DNA from: an uncultured Prevotellaceae bacterium
GTDB taxonomy: Bacteria; Bacteroidota; Bacteroidia; Bacteroidales; Bacteroidaceae
Assembly: GCA_946402905.1 (NCBI GenBank)
Contig: CAMIYC010000002.1
Span: 62,001-126,000, forward strand
DNA: 64,000 bases
Direction: 5' to 3'
The position numbers and the translations under genes were made by a program. Shown one piece after another: positions 28,218 to 35,614 of this stretch. How positions within the stretch are numbered: position 1 is the first letter of the stretch; each line of letters begins with the position of its first letter. The notes beneath the pieces were generated by a model that was not told the origin of the DNA, searched no databases, and saw only the letters and a list, made by a program, of their open reading frames with translations.

Positions 28218-29594
28218 TTATCCTAATCGCCGCAGTTGAACGGTGAAGTGGCGCATCAGTGGTGCTTCCCACTCGATGGCCACGCCACGCGTGACGCTCT
28301 CACGGCGGTCGTAGACATTCTTGAGGGCTGCAGCCACCACGTCGATGTGATTGTCGGTGTAGACACGGCGTGGTATGGCCAGCCTCAGCAGGTCGAGCCC
28401 CCCGAAGCGGTTGGCTCGAGTCACCGGGTCGCGGTCGGCGAGCATATAACCGATCTCGCAGGCTCGGATGCCGGCTTCGAGGTAGAGCTCGCAGGTGAGT
28501 GTCTGTGCGGGGAATTCCTCCTTGGGCACATGTGTGAGCACCTTGTCGGCATCGACGAAGATGGCGTGTCCGCCGGCGGGCCGTTGATAGGGAATGCCAT
28601 ACTCGTCGAGACGTTCGGCCAGGTGTCTCACCTGACGGATGCGTGTGTCGAGCATGTCAAACTCGGTGTTCTCGTCAAGTCCCTGTGCCACGGCGTTGAG
28701 GTCGCGGCCGTTGAGTCCGCCATAAGTGACATATCCCTCCATGGGTATGCAGAACATCTTGGCTCCGTCGTACCACTCTTTTTTCCTGGTGGCGATGAAT
28801 CCACCCATGTTGACGATGGCGTCTTTCTTGCACGACATGGTGGCCGCGTCGACGTAGGAGTACATCTCTCGTGTGATCTCCTTGATCGACTTGTCGGCAT
28901 AGCCTTGCTCTCGTGTCTTGATGAAATAGGCATTCTCGGCAAAGCGTGCGGAGTCCATGACCACGGGCACGCCGTATCGGTGGCAGAGTGCGCAGGTCTC
29001 GCGGATGTTCTGCATGCTGACAGGCTGACCGCCGACCGTGTTGTTGGTGACGGTGAGCACCATGAAGGGCACTTTGCCGGTGTTCTCCTTGAGCACCTTC
29101 TCCAGTTTCTCCAGTCCTACGTTGCCTTTGAAGGGCACTTCCAGCTGGGTGTCGTGCGCCTCGTCGCAGGTGACGTCGATGGCCGTAGCCTTGCGTGACT
29201 CGATATGTCCCTTGGTGGTGTCGAAATGGGCGTTGCCCGGCACGACATGGCCTTCTTTTACAAGGAGCGAGAAGAGCACGTTCTCTGCTGCGCGTCCCTG
29301 ATGGGTGGGTATGACGTAGGGCAGTCCGAAGATGCGCTGCACCATGGCCTCAAACTTATAGAAAGAGGTGGCTCCGGCGTAGCTCTCGTCGCCGACCATC
29401 ATTTCAGCCCACTGCCTGTCGCTCATGGCGCCGGTGCCACTGTCGGTGAGCAGGTCTATATACACTTGTTCGGCTTTCAGCTGAAACACGTTGTAATGTG
29501 CCTCTCTGAGCCATTGCTCCCTTTCCTCGCGGGTGCTTCTGCGTATGGGTTCTATCACTTTTATTTTCCAGGATTCTGCGAATGGAAGTTCCAT
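28218..29594 (-). CDS. tnaA: Tryptophanase (tryptophan indole-lyase)
   Basis: 458 residues of the PLP-dependent beta-eliminating lyase family: LTDSGTGAMSDRQWA near 50, PTHQGRAAEN near 96, VVMDSARFAENAYF near 211, and SCKKD with the PLP lysine at about 257. The related tyrosine phenol-lyase carries Arg in the segment after CE/ME (SMERG). Here it is ACEIG with Ile381, and VMDSARFAENAYF follows the tryptophanase form, so indole, pyruvate and ammonia from tryptophan is the likely reaction. The stop codon lies within the target duplication of MITE 1. A 244-nt leader with a short ORF precedes it. I see no tryptophan permease nearby. Confidence 0.85.
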   Translation of the reverse strand: MELPFAESWKIKVIEPIRRSTREEREQWLREAHYNVFQLKAEQVYIDLLTDSGTGAMSDRQWAEMMVGDESYAGATSFYKFEAMVQRIFGLPYVIPTHQGRAAENVLFSLLVKEGHVVPGNAHFDTTKGHIESRKATAIDVTCDEAHDTQLEVPFKGNVGLEKLEKVLKENTGKVPFMVLTVTNNTVGGQPVSMQNIRETCALCHRYGVPVVMDSARFAENAYFIKTREQGYADKSIKEITREMYSYVDAATMSCKKDAIVNMGGFIATRKKEWYDGAKMFCIPMEGYVTYGGLNGRDLNAVAQGLDENTEFDMLDTRIRQVRHLAERLDEYGIPYQRPAGGHAIFVDADKVLTHVPKEEFPAQTLTCELYLEAGIRACEIGYMLADRDPVTRANRFGGLDLLRLAIPRRVYTDNHIDVVAAALKNVYDRRESVTRGVAIEWEAPLMRHFTVQLRRLG

Positions 29595-29730
29595 AGTCTT
29601 TGTTGGTTTTTTAGAAAGTTGGTTGTAAGATGTACCCAGGTCGGATAGGCTTCACCATACACGATGCGGGTCACGCAGCACTGGCGCGACATGAGTGAAG
29701 TCGTAGATGATGATCGGGGCACTTGTATGA

Positions 29731-29826
29731 TTAAATGCGGCTGAAAAGGCGGAGTGCGAAATGGTCGCGCTCTTTGATGTTGATGAAAAGGTCGTTAAGG
29801 CAAGGTTGGATGTGTTGTTGTGTCAT
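29731..29826 (-). CDS. Short leader ORF upstream of tryptophanase
   Basis: A 31-codon ORF (begins MTQQHIQPCL, ends ALRLFSRI) whose ATG is 19 nt after an exact promoter -7 box. It is therefore the first thing translated on the tryptophanase mRNA. It ends 136 nt before the tnaA start. It contains no Trp codon, unlike E. coli tnaC. A second overlapping frame (ATG at 29692) has Trp codons and runs 34 nt into tnaA. After the first ORF, the tnaA frame also reads protein-like for about 28 codons before a stop, so the region could instead be a decayed gene with a frameshift. Confidence 0.4.
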   Translation of the reverse strand: MTQQHIQPCLNDLFINIKERDHFALRLFSRI

Positions 29827-29844
29827 TTCATAATAATTACTTGG

Positions 29845-29875
29845 CAAAGTTAGGGAATATTTTGATAAACGCCAA
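29845..29875 (-). promoter_or_regulatory. Promoter of the tryptophanase leader
   Basis: On the minus strand: TTG at 29875-29873, a 20-nt spacer, TAACTTTG at 29852-29845, an exact consensus match. It produces a leader of about 240 nt before tnaA. Confidence 0.7.
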
Positions 29876-29887
29876 ATATTTTTCGAT

Positions 29888-29936
29888 AAAAAAAGCATCA
29901 ATCCACATTCGGCGGAAGCTGGATGTGGATTGATGC
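29888..29936 (-). terminator. Terminator of the PadR-PspC unit
   Basis: A 14-bp perfect stem (29895-29908 with 29923-29936), followed on the minus strand by seven T residues. MITE copy 2 separates it from the gene it serves. Confidence 0.75.
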
Positions 29937-29961
29937 GTAGAGGCGTATGATGTTCTTTTTA

Positions 29962-30153
29962 GGTGGGTTCTATTAATTATGTCGAGGCGATTTTTGATTT
30001 TTAGTCGAGTGCAGAGTGTAAGTTGAAGAGGGAGTATAGCGGGCTATACGACCGATGAGACTTGACACTATGCACCGAATAAAAACAAAAAGCGACCGAA
30101 ACAGATTGAGCAGAATAATGCCTATATATCAAACAGAATTAATAGAACACACC
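29962..30153 (+). mobile_element. MITE copy 2 (192 bp)
   Basis: Same 192-bp sequence and orientation as copy 1, flanked by TTTA at 29958-29961 and 30154-30157. The right duplication abuts the stop codon of the PspC-like gene (30158). Confidence 0.9.
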
Positions 30154-30157
30154 TTTA

Positions 30158-31837
30158 TTATTCAATTTTCCTAAGGTTGACCCCGCTGATGGCAATTTTC
30201 TGACAGCTCCATGGCGAGAGGGTGTAGGCAGGGTTGTTGGTGATGCCATAGACCAGTTTTCCTTCGAGTGGCATGTCGAATTCTTTCTCGACATGTGTCC
30301 ATTTTCGCAGGCCGTTGTCGCTGCTGTCTATGACCACGCCGCTGTCTGATGCCAGGCTGAGGGTGTCGGTCTCGACGATATTCCTGTTGTCGGTATGTGC
30401 GGGTATGTCCACGGTCACTTCTGTATTGCTTCCGGGTATAATGGCATATAGTGCGTTGCCCTCACCGTCGGCATTAATGTATCCCTCGATGACATACCTG
30501 CCGGGCTTGAGCTCACGGCTCTGGCGCAGGTCGTATTTCATCTTGTTGGGATTGCCCTGGGCTTCGAACTGTATGTAAGAGCCATCGTCGCCATGGTGGT
30601 TGATCCCCCATGAAGTAATCCATGGGTTGATACCTTGCAGTTCGACCACATCCCATCCCTGCTGGTCGAGCAGTGACCATCCGTCGCTCTCGATGTAGAT
30701 GCCGTCGCGGGTGTTTTCATTTTTCTGCATGATCTCATATTTGTGGTGCCACATCTGTGCGATGGATATGCCCGACCCGATCAAGACAGCGATGGAAGCC
30801 AGCCAGAGCAGGATGAGGGTTGTCTTGACAGCAGGCGGCAGAGACTTCTTGTTGTTGGCAAAGACACCTCTGATGATGGCATAGAGCGGCAGTCCGATGA
30901 GCAACAGTACGCTGGTGACACATGTTACGATGAGCCATGAAGGTATCGTGGCGAGGATGTTGTGTAAGGTGTCAAATTCTGTGATGCCTGAGGGAGTCGC
31001 AATGGAGGCGATGCCTAAACCCGTGATGGCCGTGAAGAATACAAACAATATGCAGCAGAGTATGAAGCAGATGAAGATGGCAAAGCAGATGATGATGAAT
31101 TTGAGGAGGGCTGAGAGGCATCCGCGCGCCTTGTCCTGATTTTGTGGGTTGTTGACGAAGTTGCTGGCGTTATGCACCCCTCGCAGCAGTTCCTCGTTGA
31201 GGCTTTTTGCGTTGACCGGCTTGCCGTACATGCGCAGCCTGTCTTCGGGCGTGATGGCTTCGGGTATCAGTATCCATGCGATGATGTATAGGATGGCGAT
31301 GGTGCTGAGCGACAGCAGTCCGAGCAGAATGGTGATGACACGCAGCAGGAGGGGCTCCTTGATGCCGAAATAGTGGGACAGTCCGGAGAGTACACCTCCG
31401 AGTATGCGGTCTTCCGGGTCGCGGAAGAGTTTCTTGTCTATGAAGGGTTCTCCAGCCGGTGGAGGGGGTGGGGTACTGCCTGTGTATGCGCTGGTGGTGT
31501 TGTCCTGGCTGTTGAAATGCGACTGCGAGTCGTTTGGGGCTGAGGATTCTTCGTTGGTATAAGTGTCGTTCTCCGCCTCATCCATCTGCTGTGGGTCGCC
31601 GATGCGGTTGATGATCTCGGTCACATGCTCGATGGTGATGGCCATGACACCCTGCGCGCGGAGTTCGCTGAGCAGTTCTGCCACGCGGTGCTCCACGTCG
31701 TCGGCGATTTCCTCACCTCCTTCTCTGCGGCTGTAGTACGACCTCATGTTGGCATTGTATTTCTGAAGCAGCTCGTATGCGTCTTCGTCAATAGGGTAGA
31801 TGGTGCCGAAAATGTTGACGGAAATATTTTTTTTCAT
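30158..31837 (-). CDS. PspC-domain membrane protein
   Basis: 559 residues. A cytoplasmic N-terminus (1-125) is rich in charged residues. A PspC domain (about 133-195) has LFRDPEDRILGGVLSGLSHYFGI followed by a membrane helix. At least four more hydrophobic segments lie between about 160 and 360, and a large beta-rich C-terminal domain of about 190 residues follows. PspC proteins take part in envelope-stress responses in other bacteria. The Bacteroidetes versions with long C-terminal domains are not well defined. The gene follows a PadR regulator by 53 nt in one operon, so it is probably repressed by it. Confidence 0.8.
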   Translation of the reverse strand: MKKNISVNIFGTIYPIDEDAYELLQKYNANMRSYYSRREGGEEIADDVEHRVAELLSELRAQGVMAITIEHVTEIINRIGDPQQMDEAENDTYTNEESSAPNDSQSHFNSQDNTTSAYTGSTPPPPPAGEPFIDKKLFRDPEDRILGGVLSGLSHYFGIKEPLLLRVITILLGLLSLSTIAILYIIAWILIPEAITPEDRLRMYGKPVNAKSLNEELLRGVHNASNFVNNPQNQDKARGCLSALLKFIIICFAIFICFILCCILFVFFTAITGLGIASIATPSGITEFDTLHNILATIPSWLIVTCVTSVLLLIGLPLYAIIRGVFANNKKSLPPAVKTTLILLWLASIAVLIGSGISIAQMWHHKYEIMQKNENTRDGIYIESDGWSLLDQQGWDVVELQGINPWITSWGINHHGDDGSYIQFEAQGNPNKMKYDLRQSRELKPGRYVIEGYINADGEGNALYAIIPGSNTEVTVDIPAHTDNRNIVETDTLSLASDSGVVIDSSDNGLRKWTHVEKEFDMPLEGKLVYGITNNPAYTLSPWSCQKIAISGVNLRKIE

Positions 31838-31890
31838 TTTTCTGTGTTTTTTTGTGGGTGGGACTGGTTGAATGTTTTAATGTAAGAGTG

Positions 31891-32229
31891 TCAGATGATG
31901 GGGATTCTGCTTTTTAGCAGTTCGATCGTGCCGGCGAGCGACTGCCATGTCTCGTCCATGGCTTTCAGCGCCTGCACTCCCTCGTCGGTGAGGTCGTAGT
32001 ATTTTCTGGGCGGTCCCTGCATCGACTCCTTCCATTCGTAGTTGAGCAGGCCGTCTTTTTTCAGGCGGGTGAGCAGCGGGTAGAGCGTGCCTTCCACTAC
32101 TATCAGGTGTGCGTCTTTGAGCTGCGTGATGATGTCGTTGGCATACGATGCCTGTCGCCTGAGCAATAGCAGGACGCAATATTCGAGCATCCCTTTACGC
32201 ATTTGTGATTTGGCATTGTCTATGTTCAT
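31891..32229 (-). CDS. PadR-family transcriptional repressor
   Basis: 112 residues, the usual size of a short PadR (subfamily without the long C-terminal domain). The winged helix is visible in MRKGMLEYCVLLLL...YANDIITQL and VEGTLYPLLTRLKKDGLL, with YYDLTDEGVQAL forming the wing. It precedes the PspC-like gene. PadR regulators usually control their own operon in response to envelope or chemical stress. An inverted repeat over the -33 region of its promoter is a plausible autoregulatory site. Confidence 0.88.
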   Translation of the reverse strand: MNIDNAKSQMRKGMLEYCVLLLLRRQASYANDIITQLKDAHLIVVEGTLYPLLTRLKKDGLLNYEWKESMQGPPRKYYDLTDEGVQALKAMDETWQSLAGTIELLKSRIPII

Positions 32230-32269
32230 ATTCTTATCGACGCCAGGAGTGATTTTCCTGACGACGATG

Positions 32270-32314
32270 CAAAGATATGAATAATTATAGTACCTTGCAA
32301 TACATAGTACTATA
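32270..32314 (-). promoter_or_regulatory. PadR promoter with candidate operator
   Basis: On the minus strand: TTG at 32300-32298, a 20-nt spacer, TATCTTTG at 32277-32270. TATAGTAC (32286-32293) and GTACTATA (32307-32314) form an 8-bp inverted repeat straddling the TTG element, where a bound PadR dimer would block polymerase. Confidence 0.6.
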
Positions 32315-32400
32315 AAAATTACAAAATTAACCTATATTAACGGTTTTGGCAGTGGTAAGTAATAACCTCATCATAGCTCGTTTTTAGGACTGCGCTCAAA

Positions 32401-32454
32401 ATCTTTCAAAATCAAATATAAAATCCTTCAAAATCAAATATAAAATCTTTCACG
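32401..32454. repeat. 22-bp tandem repeat
   Basis: Two and a half copies of a 22-bp AT-rich unit (ATCTTTCAAAATCAAATATA plus AA) upstream of the PadR promoter. No coding potential. Confidence 0.7.
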
Positions 32455-32536
32455 TTGCTTCTATTTTGGTAGATTTTACTATAGATTTTGTATGATTTTG
32501 AGGCCGATAGGCCGACCTTTGGAGGATGACGCCGCT

Positions 32537-32834
32537 CGTGCGGATTTGCAATCCGCACGCATTGAATATAGGTGGGTTCTATTAATTATGTCGAGGCGAT
32601 TTTTGATTTTTAGTCGAGTGCAGAGTGTAAGTTGAAGAGGGAGTATAGCGGGCTATACGACCGATGAGACTTGACACTATGCACCGAATAAAAACAAAAA
32701 GCGACCGAAACAGATTGAGCAGAATAATGCCTATATATCAAACAGAATTAATAGAACACACCTATAAGCATTTGCAATGCGATTATCGGATTAAAAATCC
32801 TTATATTATATACATCGGGATTACAAATCCCGAT
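32537..32834. repeat. REP-like palindrome array, interrupted by a MITE
   Basis: Four hairpins share the core ATT-N3-AAT: CGTGCGGATT-TGC-AATCCGCACG (32537-32559), GCATT-TGC-AATGC (32768-32780), GGATT-AAA-AATCC (32788-32800) and ATCGGGATT-ACA-AATCCCGAT (32814-32834). Common stems and 3-nt loops suggest one family of repetitive extragenic palindromes. MITE copy 3 sits between the first and second. Nothing else is seen in 32315-32913. Confidence 0.65.
32571..32762 (+). mobile_element. MITE copy 3 (192 bp)
   Basis: Identical by eye to copies 1 and 2 and in the same orientation, flanked by TATA at 32567-32570 and 32763-32766. It lies inside the palindrome array rather than at a gene end. Confidence 0.9.
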
Positions 32835-32913
32835 GAGCGCCCGGGGGGCTGAGTACAGTGGTGGGGCCGTTATTATCCATCACTTCCTATAAAAAGATAT
32901 GGAAAATCGCTGA

Positions 32914-33864
32914 TCACTCTACCAGTTGGTATTCGTACCAGTCGTAGCAAATGCCACGTCCTCCGAAACCTTCTTTTTGGAAGATGAGATTCCGGTTGAG
33001 GTCATGCCCGTCGCCGTCGCTTGACTTGCCGAAGTCGAAGAAGTGGCTATGGGAGAAAACCTCTTTTAATAAATAGTCAAATAGCAGGTCGAGCGCCCCG
33101 GTCTGTTTCCCGCGGTGTGAGGCTGAGATATATTGCGTGTGAGTCACTTCAGGCGTGACATAAATGACGGTGCCGGCTACGGTCTGGTTTCCGTCGTCGA
33201 CAGTGAAGAGGCGGATGTGCTCAGGGAATCGGCTCATGAGCAGGCGCATCTCTGCCTGTGTATGCACGGGGGTGGCTCCGTATTTGCCGGCCAGGTTGTC
33301 GTTGAGTATGGGCCAGAACAGGCTGATGCCTTCGATGCCCGGCTCAGCTACCTGAAGTGACGAAGCTTTGGCTTTGCGTATGCCGGAGCGCCTTGCCTCG
33401 GTGAAAGCGAGGAGATGGCCGCGCTCGATGGTGGATGAAATATGCCGTGTGATGATTTTGGCACCGCATACGTTGACCAAAGCGTAGAGATCCTCCTCCG
33501 CCGGCATGAGATGATAGATCCAGGGCGTAGCCTTGTAGACGACGCGCCTGAACCCCTGGCGGCGCAGGTAGTCGTTGAGGGCGATGAAAATGTCGCACAC
33601 GTGGCCGGTGGTGGCCTCGGGGCCGGTGAGTAGGCCGCCGTAGGTGAGTCCCTGGTGTGACCACAGCATGTCGGCATCGGCGTTGGCGGGCAAGACGGCA
33701 TAGAGCCGGCCCTTGTGGTAGACCATCAACGAGTGGTCGCAGAAGCGGTCGGCATGATAGTCCATATAGCCACGGTCGAAGAGGAAAGTTGCGTTCTTCG
33801 ACCGTGACACAAACTGGTTCCATTCAGTGGCCCTGTCGGGTGTATATCTTATGATTTCCGGCAT
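32914..33864 (-). CDS. GNAT/FemAB-like acyltransferase of a sugar-modification operon
   Basis: 316 residues, cytoplasmic, no signal peptide. The arrangement fits the Acetyltransf_6/FemAB-like group of GNAT proteins: an N-terminal half with WNQFVSRSKNATFLFDRGYMDYH and a C-terminal acyl-CoA fold with VAGTVIYVTPEVTHTQYISASHRGKQTGALDLLFDYLLKE. Its start overlaps the end of fdtA by 16 nt, so the two are coupled. It may N-acylate an amino sugar built from the dTDP-ketosugar made by the upstream enzymes. This is inferred from context only. It is the last gene of a seven-gene operon. Confidence 0.7.
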   Translation of the reverse strand: MPEIIRYTPDRATEWNQFVSRSKNATFLFDRGYMDYHADRFCDHSLMVYHKGRLYAVLPANADADMLWSHQGLTYGGLLTGPEATTGHVCDIFIALNDYLRRQGFRRVVYKATPWIYHLMPAEEDLYALVNVCGAKIITRHISSTIERGHLLAFTEARRSGIRKAKASSLQVAEPGIEGISLFWPILNDNLAGKYGATPVHTQAEMRLLMSRFPEHIRLFTVDDGNQTVAGTVIYVTPEVTHTQYISASHRGKQTGALDLLFDYLLKEVFSHSHFFDFGKSSDGDGHDLNRNLIFQKEGFGGRGICYDWYEYQLVE

Positions 33865-34265
33865 TTGAGATAGTCGAGGTATTCGTCGTATTCTCGTATG
33901 TAGTCCTCCTCCTCAAATGGCAGCGAGGCCAATACGAGGCATACGGCGCCTGATGAAAAGTCGTCGAGCGTGCGCCATATACCTGTGCCCACATACAAGG
34001 CCTGATAGGGATGGTTGAGGTGGAAGGTGCGGCATTCGCTTCCGTTGTCGAGCGTGACGTCGAAAGATCCGCTCACGGCCACGATCATCTCCTCGCATTG
34101 CCGGTGGGCATGGCCGCCGCGGCACTCTCCCGACGGCACGTCGTAGGTCCAGTAGACACGTGCCACCTCGAACGGCACCTGCGACAGTTGCTCGGCCACG
34201 GTGAGATTGCCTCGCGGGTCGATGATTTTGGGCAGGTCGATCATGCGTCCTTGTTCTTCAGACAT
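33849..34265 (-). CDS. fdtA: dTDP-4-oxo-6-deoxyglucose 3,4-ketoisomerase (FdtA/QdtA type)
   Basis: 138 residues, a single cupin of the WxcM-like/FdtA family. Signature residues are RGGHAHRQCEEMIVAVSGSF with the His-Ala-His catalytic pair, GIWRTLDDFSSGAVCLVLAS and the C-terminal EEDYIREYDEYL. The enzyme moves the 4-keto group of dTDP-4-keto-6-deoxyglucose to C3, giving the precursor of dTDP-3-amino-3,6-dideoxyhexoses in surface glycans. Product stereochemistry (Fuc3N versus Qui3N) cannot be told. The gene lies 3 nt after rmlB. Confidence 0.82.
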   Translation of the reverse strand: MSEEQGRMIDLPKIIDPRGNLTVAEQLSQVPFEVARVYWTYDVPSGECRGGHAHRQCEEMIVAVSGSFDVTLDNGSECRTFHLNHPYQALYVGTGIWRTLDDFSSGAVCLVLASLPFEEEDYIREYDEYLDYLKCRKS

Positions 34266-34268
34266 GGC

Positions 34269-35402
34269 TTATCTGTTGGCGTACATATTCTCGTAATACT
34301 TCTGGTAGTCGCCGGAGGTGACGTTGTCGAGCCACTCCTGATTGTCGAGATACCAGCGTACGGTCTTTTCGATGCCCTCCTCAAATTGCAGCGAGGGCTC
34401 CCATCCCAGTTCGCGCTGTAGCTTGGTGGAGTCGATGGCGTAGCGCAAGTCGTGCCCGGCGCGGTCGGTGACATAGGTGATGAGGTCCATATCCTCCCCC
34501 TCCTGACGTCCGAGCAGTCGGTCTACGGTATTGATGAGCACATGGATGATGTCGATGTTTTTCCACTCGTTGAACCCGCCGATGTTGTAGGTCTCGGCTA
34601 TTTTGCCTTGATGGAAGATGAGGTCGATGGCGCGGGCATGGTCTTCGACAAAGAGCCAGTCGCGCACGTTCTCGCCTTTTCCATAGACAGGCAGGGGTTT
34701 GCGGTGGCGTATGTTGTTGATGAAGAGGGGTATGAGCTTTTCGGGAAACTGGTACGGGCCATAGTTGTTGGAGCAGTTGGTCACCACCACGGGCATGCCG
34801 TAGGTGTCGTGATAGGCGCGTACGAAGTGGTCGCTGGCAGCTTTGGCGGCGGAGTAGGGTGAGTGAGGGTTGTATTTGGTAGTCTCACGGAAGAACTGAT
34901 CGCCGTAGGCCAGGTGATGCTCAGCCGACGAAGCCGTGGTGGTGAAGGGCGGTTTGATGCCTTCGGGGTGGGTCAGCTCGAGTGCCCCGTACACCTCGTC
35001 GGTGGAGATATGGTAGAATCGTTTGCCCTCGTATCGCTCGGGCAGCGACTCCCAGTAGAGTTTTGCGGCTTGCAGGAGCGAGAGTGTGCCCATCACGTTG
35101 GTCTTGGCGAAAGTGAAGGGGTCTTTGATGGAGCGGTCGACGTGGCTTTCAGCCGCGAGGTGTATGATGCCGTCTACCTTGCGGTCTTGCATGAGTTGGT
35201 AAAACGCCTCGAAGTCGCAGATGTCCATGCGTACGAACTCATAGTTGGGCCGGTCTTCGATGTCACGCAGGTTGGCCAGGTTGCCGGCATAGGTGAGTTT
35301 GTCGAGGTTGATGATGTGATATTCTGGATATTTGTTGACGAAGAGGCGCACCACATGACTTCCGATGAAGCCGGCTCCTCCGGTGATGACGATAGTTTTC
35401 AT
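34269..35402 (-). CDS. rfbB: dTDP-glucose 4,6-dehydratase
   Basis: 377 residues, slightly longer than typical RmlB. NAD-binding GGAGFIGSHVVRLF is at residues 8-21, AAESHVDRSI near 90, the STDEVYG motif near 135 and catalytic YSAAKAASDHFV near 180. C-terminal YNIGGFNEWKNID and VTDRAGHDLRYAID are family signatures. It makes dTDP-4-keto-6-deoxyglucose, the substrate of FdtA encoded next. No rmlA, rmlC or rmlD is present, so the nucleotide sugar must come from elsewhere. Confidence 0.93.
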   Translation of the reverse strand: MKTIVITGGAGFIGSHVVRLFVNKYPEYHIINLDKLTYAGNLANLRDIEDRPNYEFVRMDICDFEAFYQLMQDRKVDGIIHLAAESHVDRSIKDPFTFAKTNVMGTLSLLQAAKLYWESLPERYEGKRFYHISTDEVYGALELTHPEGIKPPFTTTASSAEHHLAYGDQFFRETTKYNPHSPYSAAKAASDHFVRAYHDTYGMPVVVTNCSNNYGPYQFPEKLIPLFINNIRHRKPLPVYGKGENVRDWLFVEDHARAIDLIFHQGKIAETYNIGGFNEWKNIDIIHVLINTVDRLLGRQEGEDMDLITYVTDRAGHDLRYAIDSTKLQRELGWEPSLQFEEGIEKTVRWYLDNQEWLDNVTSGDYQKYYENMYANR

Positions 35403-35420
35403 GACTTGCTTAATTATTAT

Positions 35421-35600
35421 CTATGGATTAAATTTTCTAATGATGATCACTACGGCGGTGGAAGACAGTGCGCCCACCAGTATGACAAGTGCGAGGAAGA
35501 GTTTCAGCGGTATGAATTCCTCTACGAATAATATGGCTATGACGGCCAGGATGATCATCTCTACGAGCGAGAGCATGAGTATGGCTTTTTTCCTGTTCAT
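35421..35600 (-). CDS. 59-aa two-helix membrane protein
   Basis: Starts MNRKKAILMLSL and ends VIIIRKFNP. Two hydrophobic helices (about 7-24 and 32-53) are separated by a short VEEFIPLK loop, with basic residues at both ends. It sits 18 nt before rfbB and 14 nt after the phosphoesterase stop in an otherwise gapless operon, which supports translation. No family recognised. It could be a small partner of the MATE exporter or of a glycan enzyme. Confidence 0.65.
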   Translation of the reverse strand: MNRKKAILMLSLVEMIILAVIAILFVEEFIPLKLFLALVILVGALSSTAVVIIIRKFNP

Positions 35601-35614
35601 GGGTGTGATGGAGT

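Noticed and set aside
28218..29594. Tyrosine phenol-lyase instead of tryptophanase
   Set aside because: The position that is Arg in tyrosine phenol-lyase is Ile381 here, and the VMDSARFAENAYF segment matches tryptophanase.
32664..32852. 62-codon open frame across MITE 3
   Set aside because: It begins inside the MITE and ends in the palindrome array, so it is non-coding.
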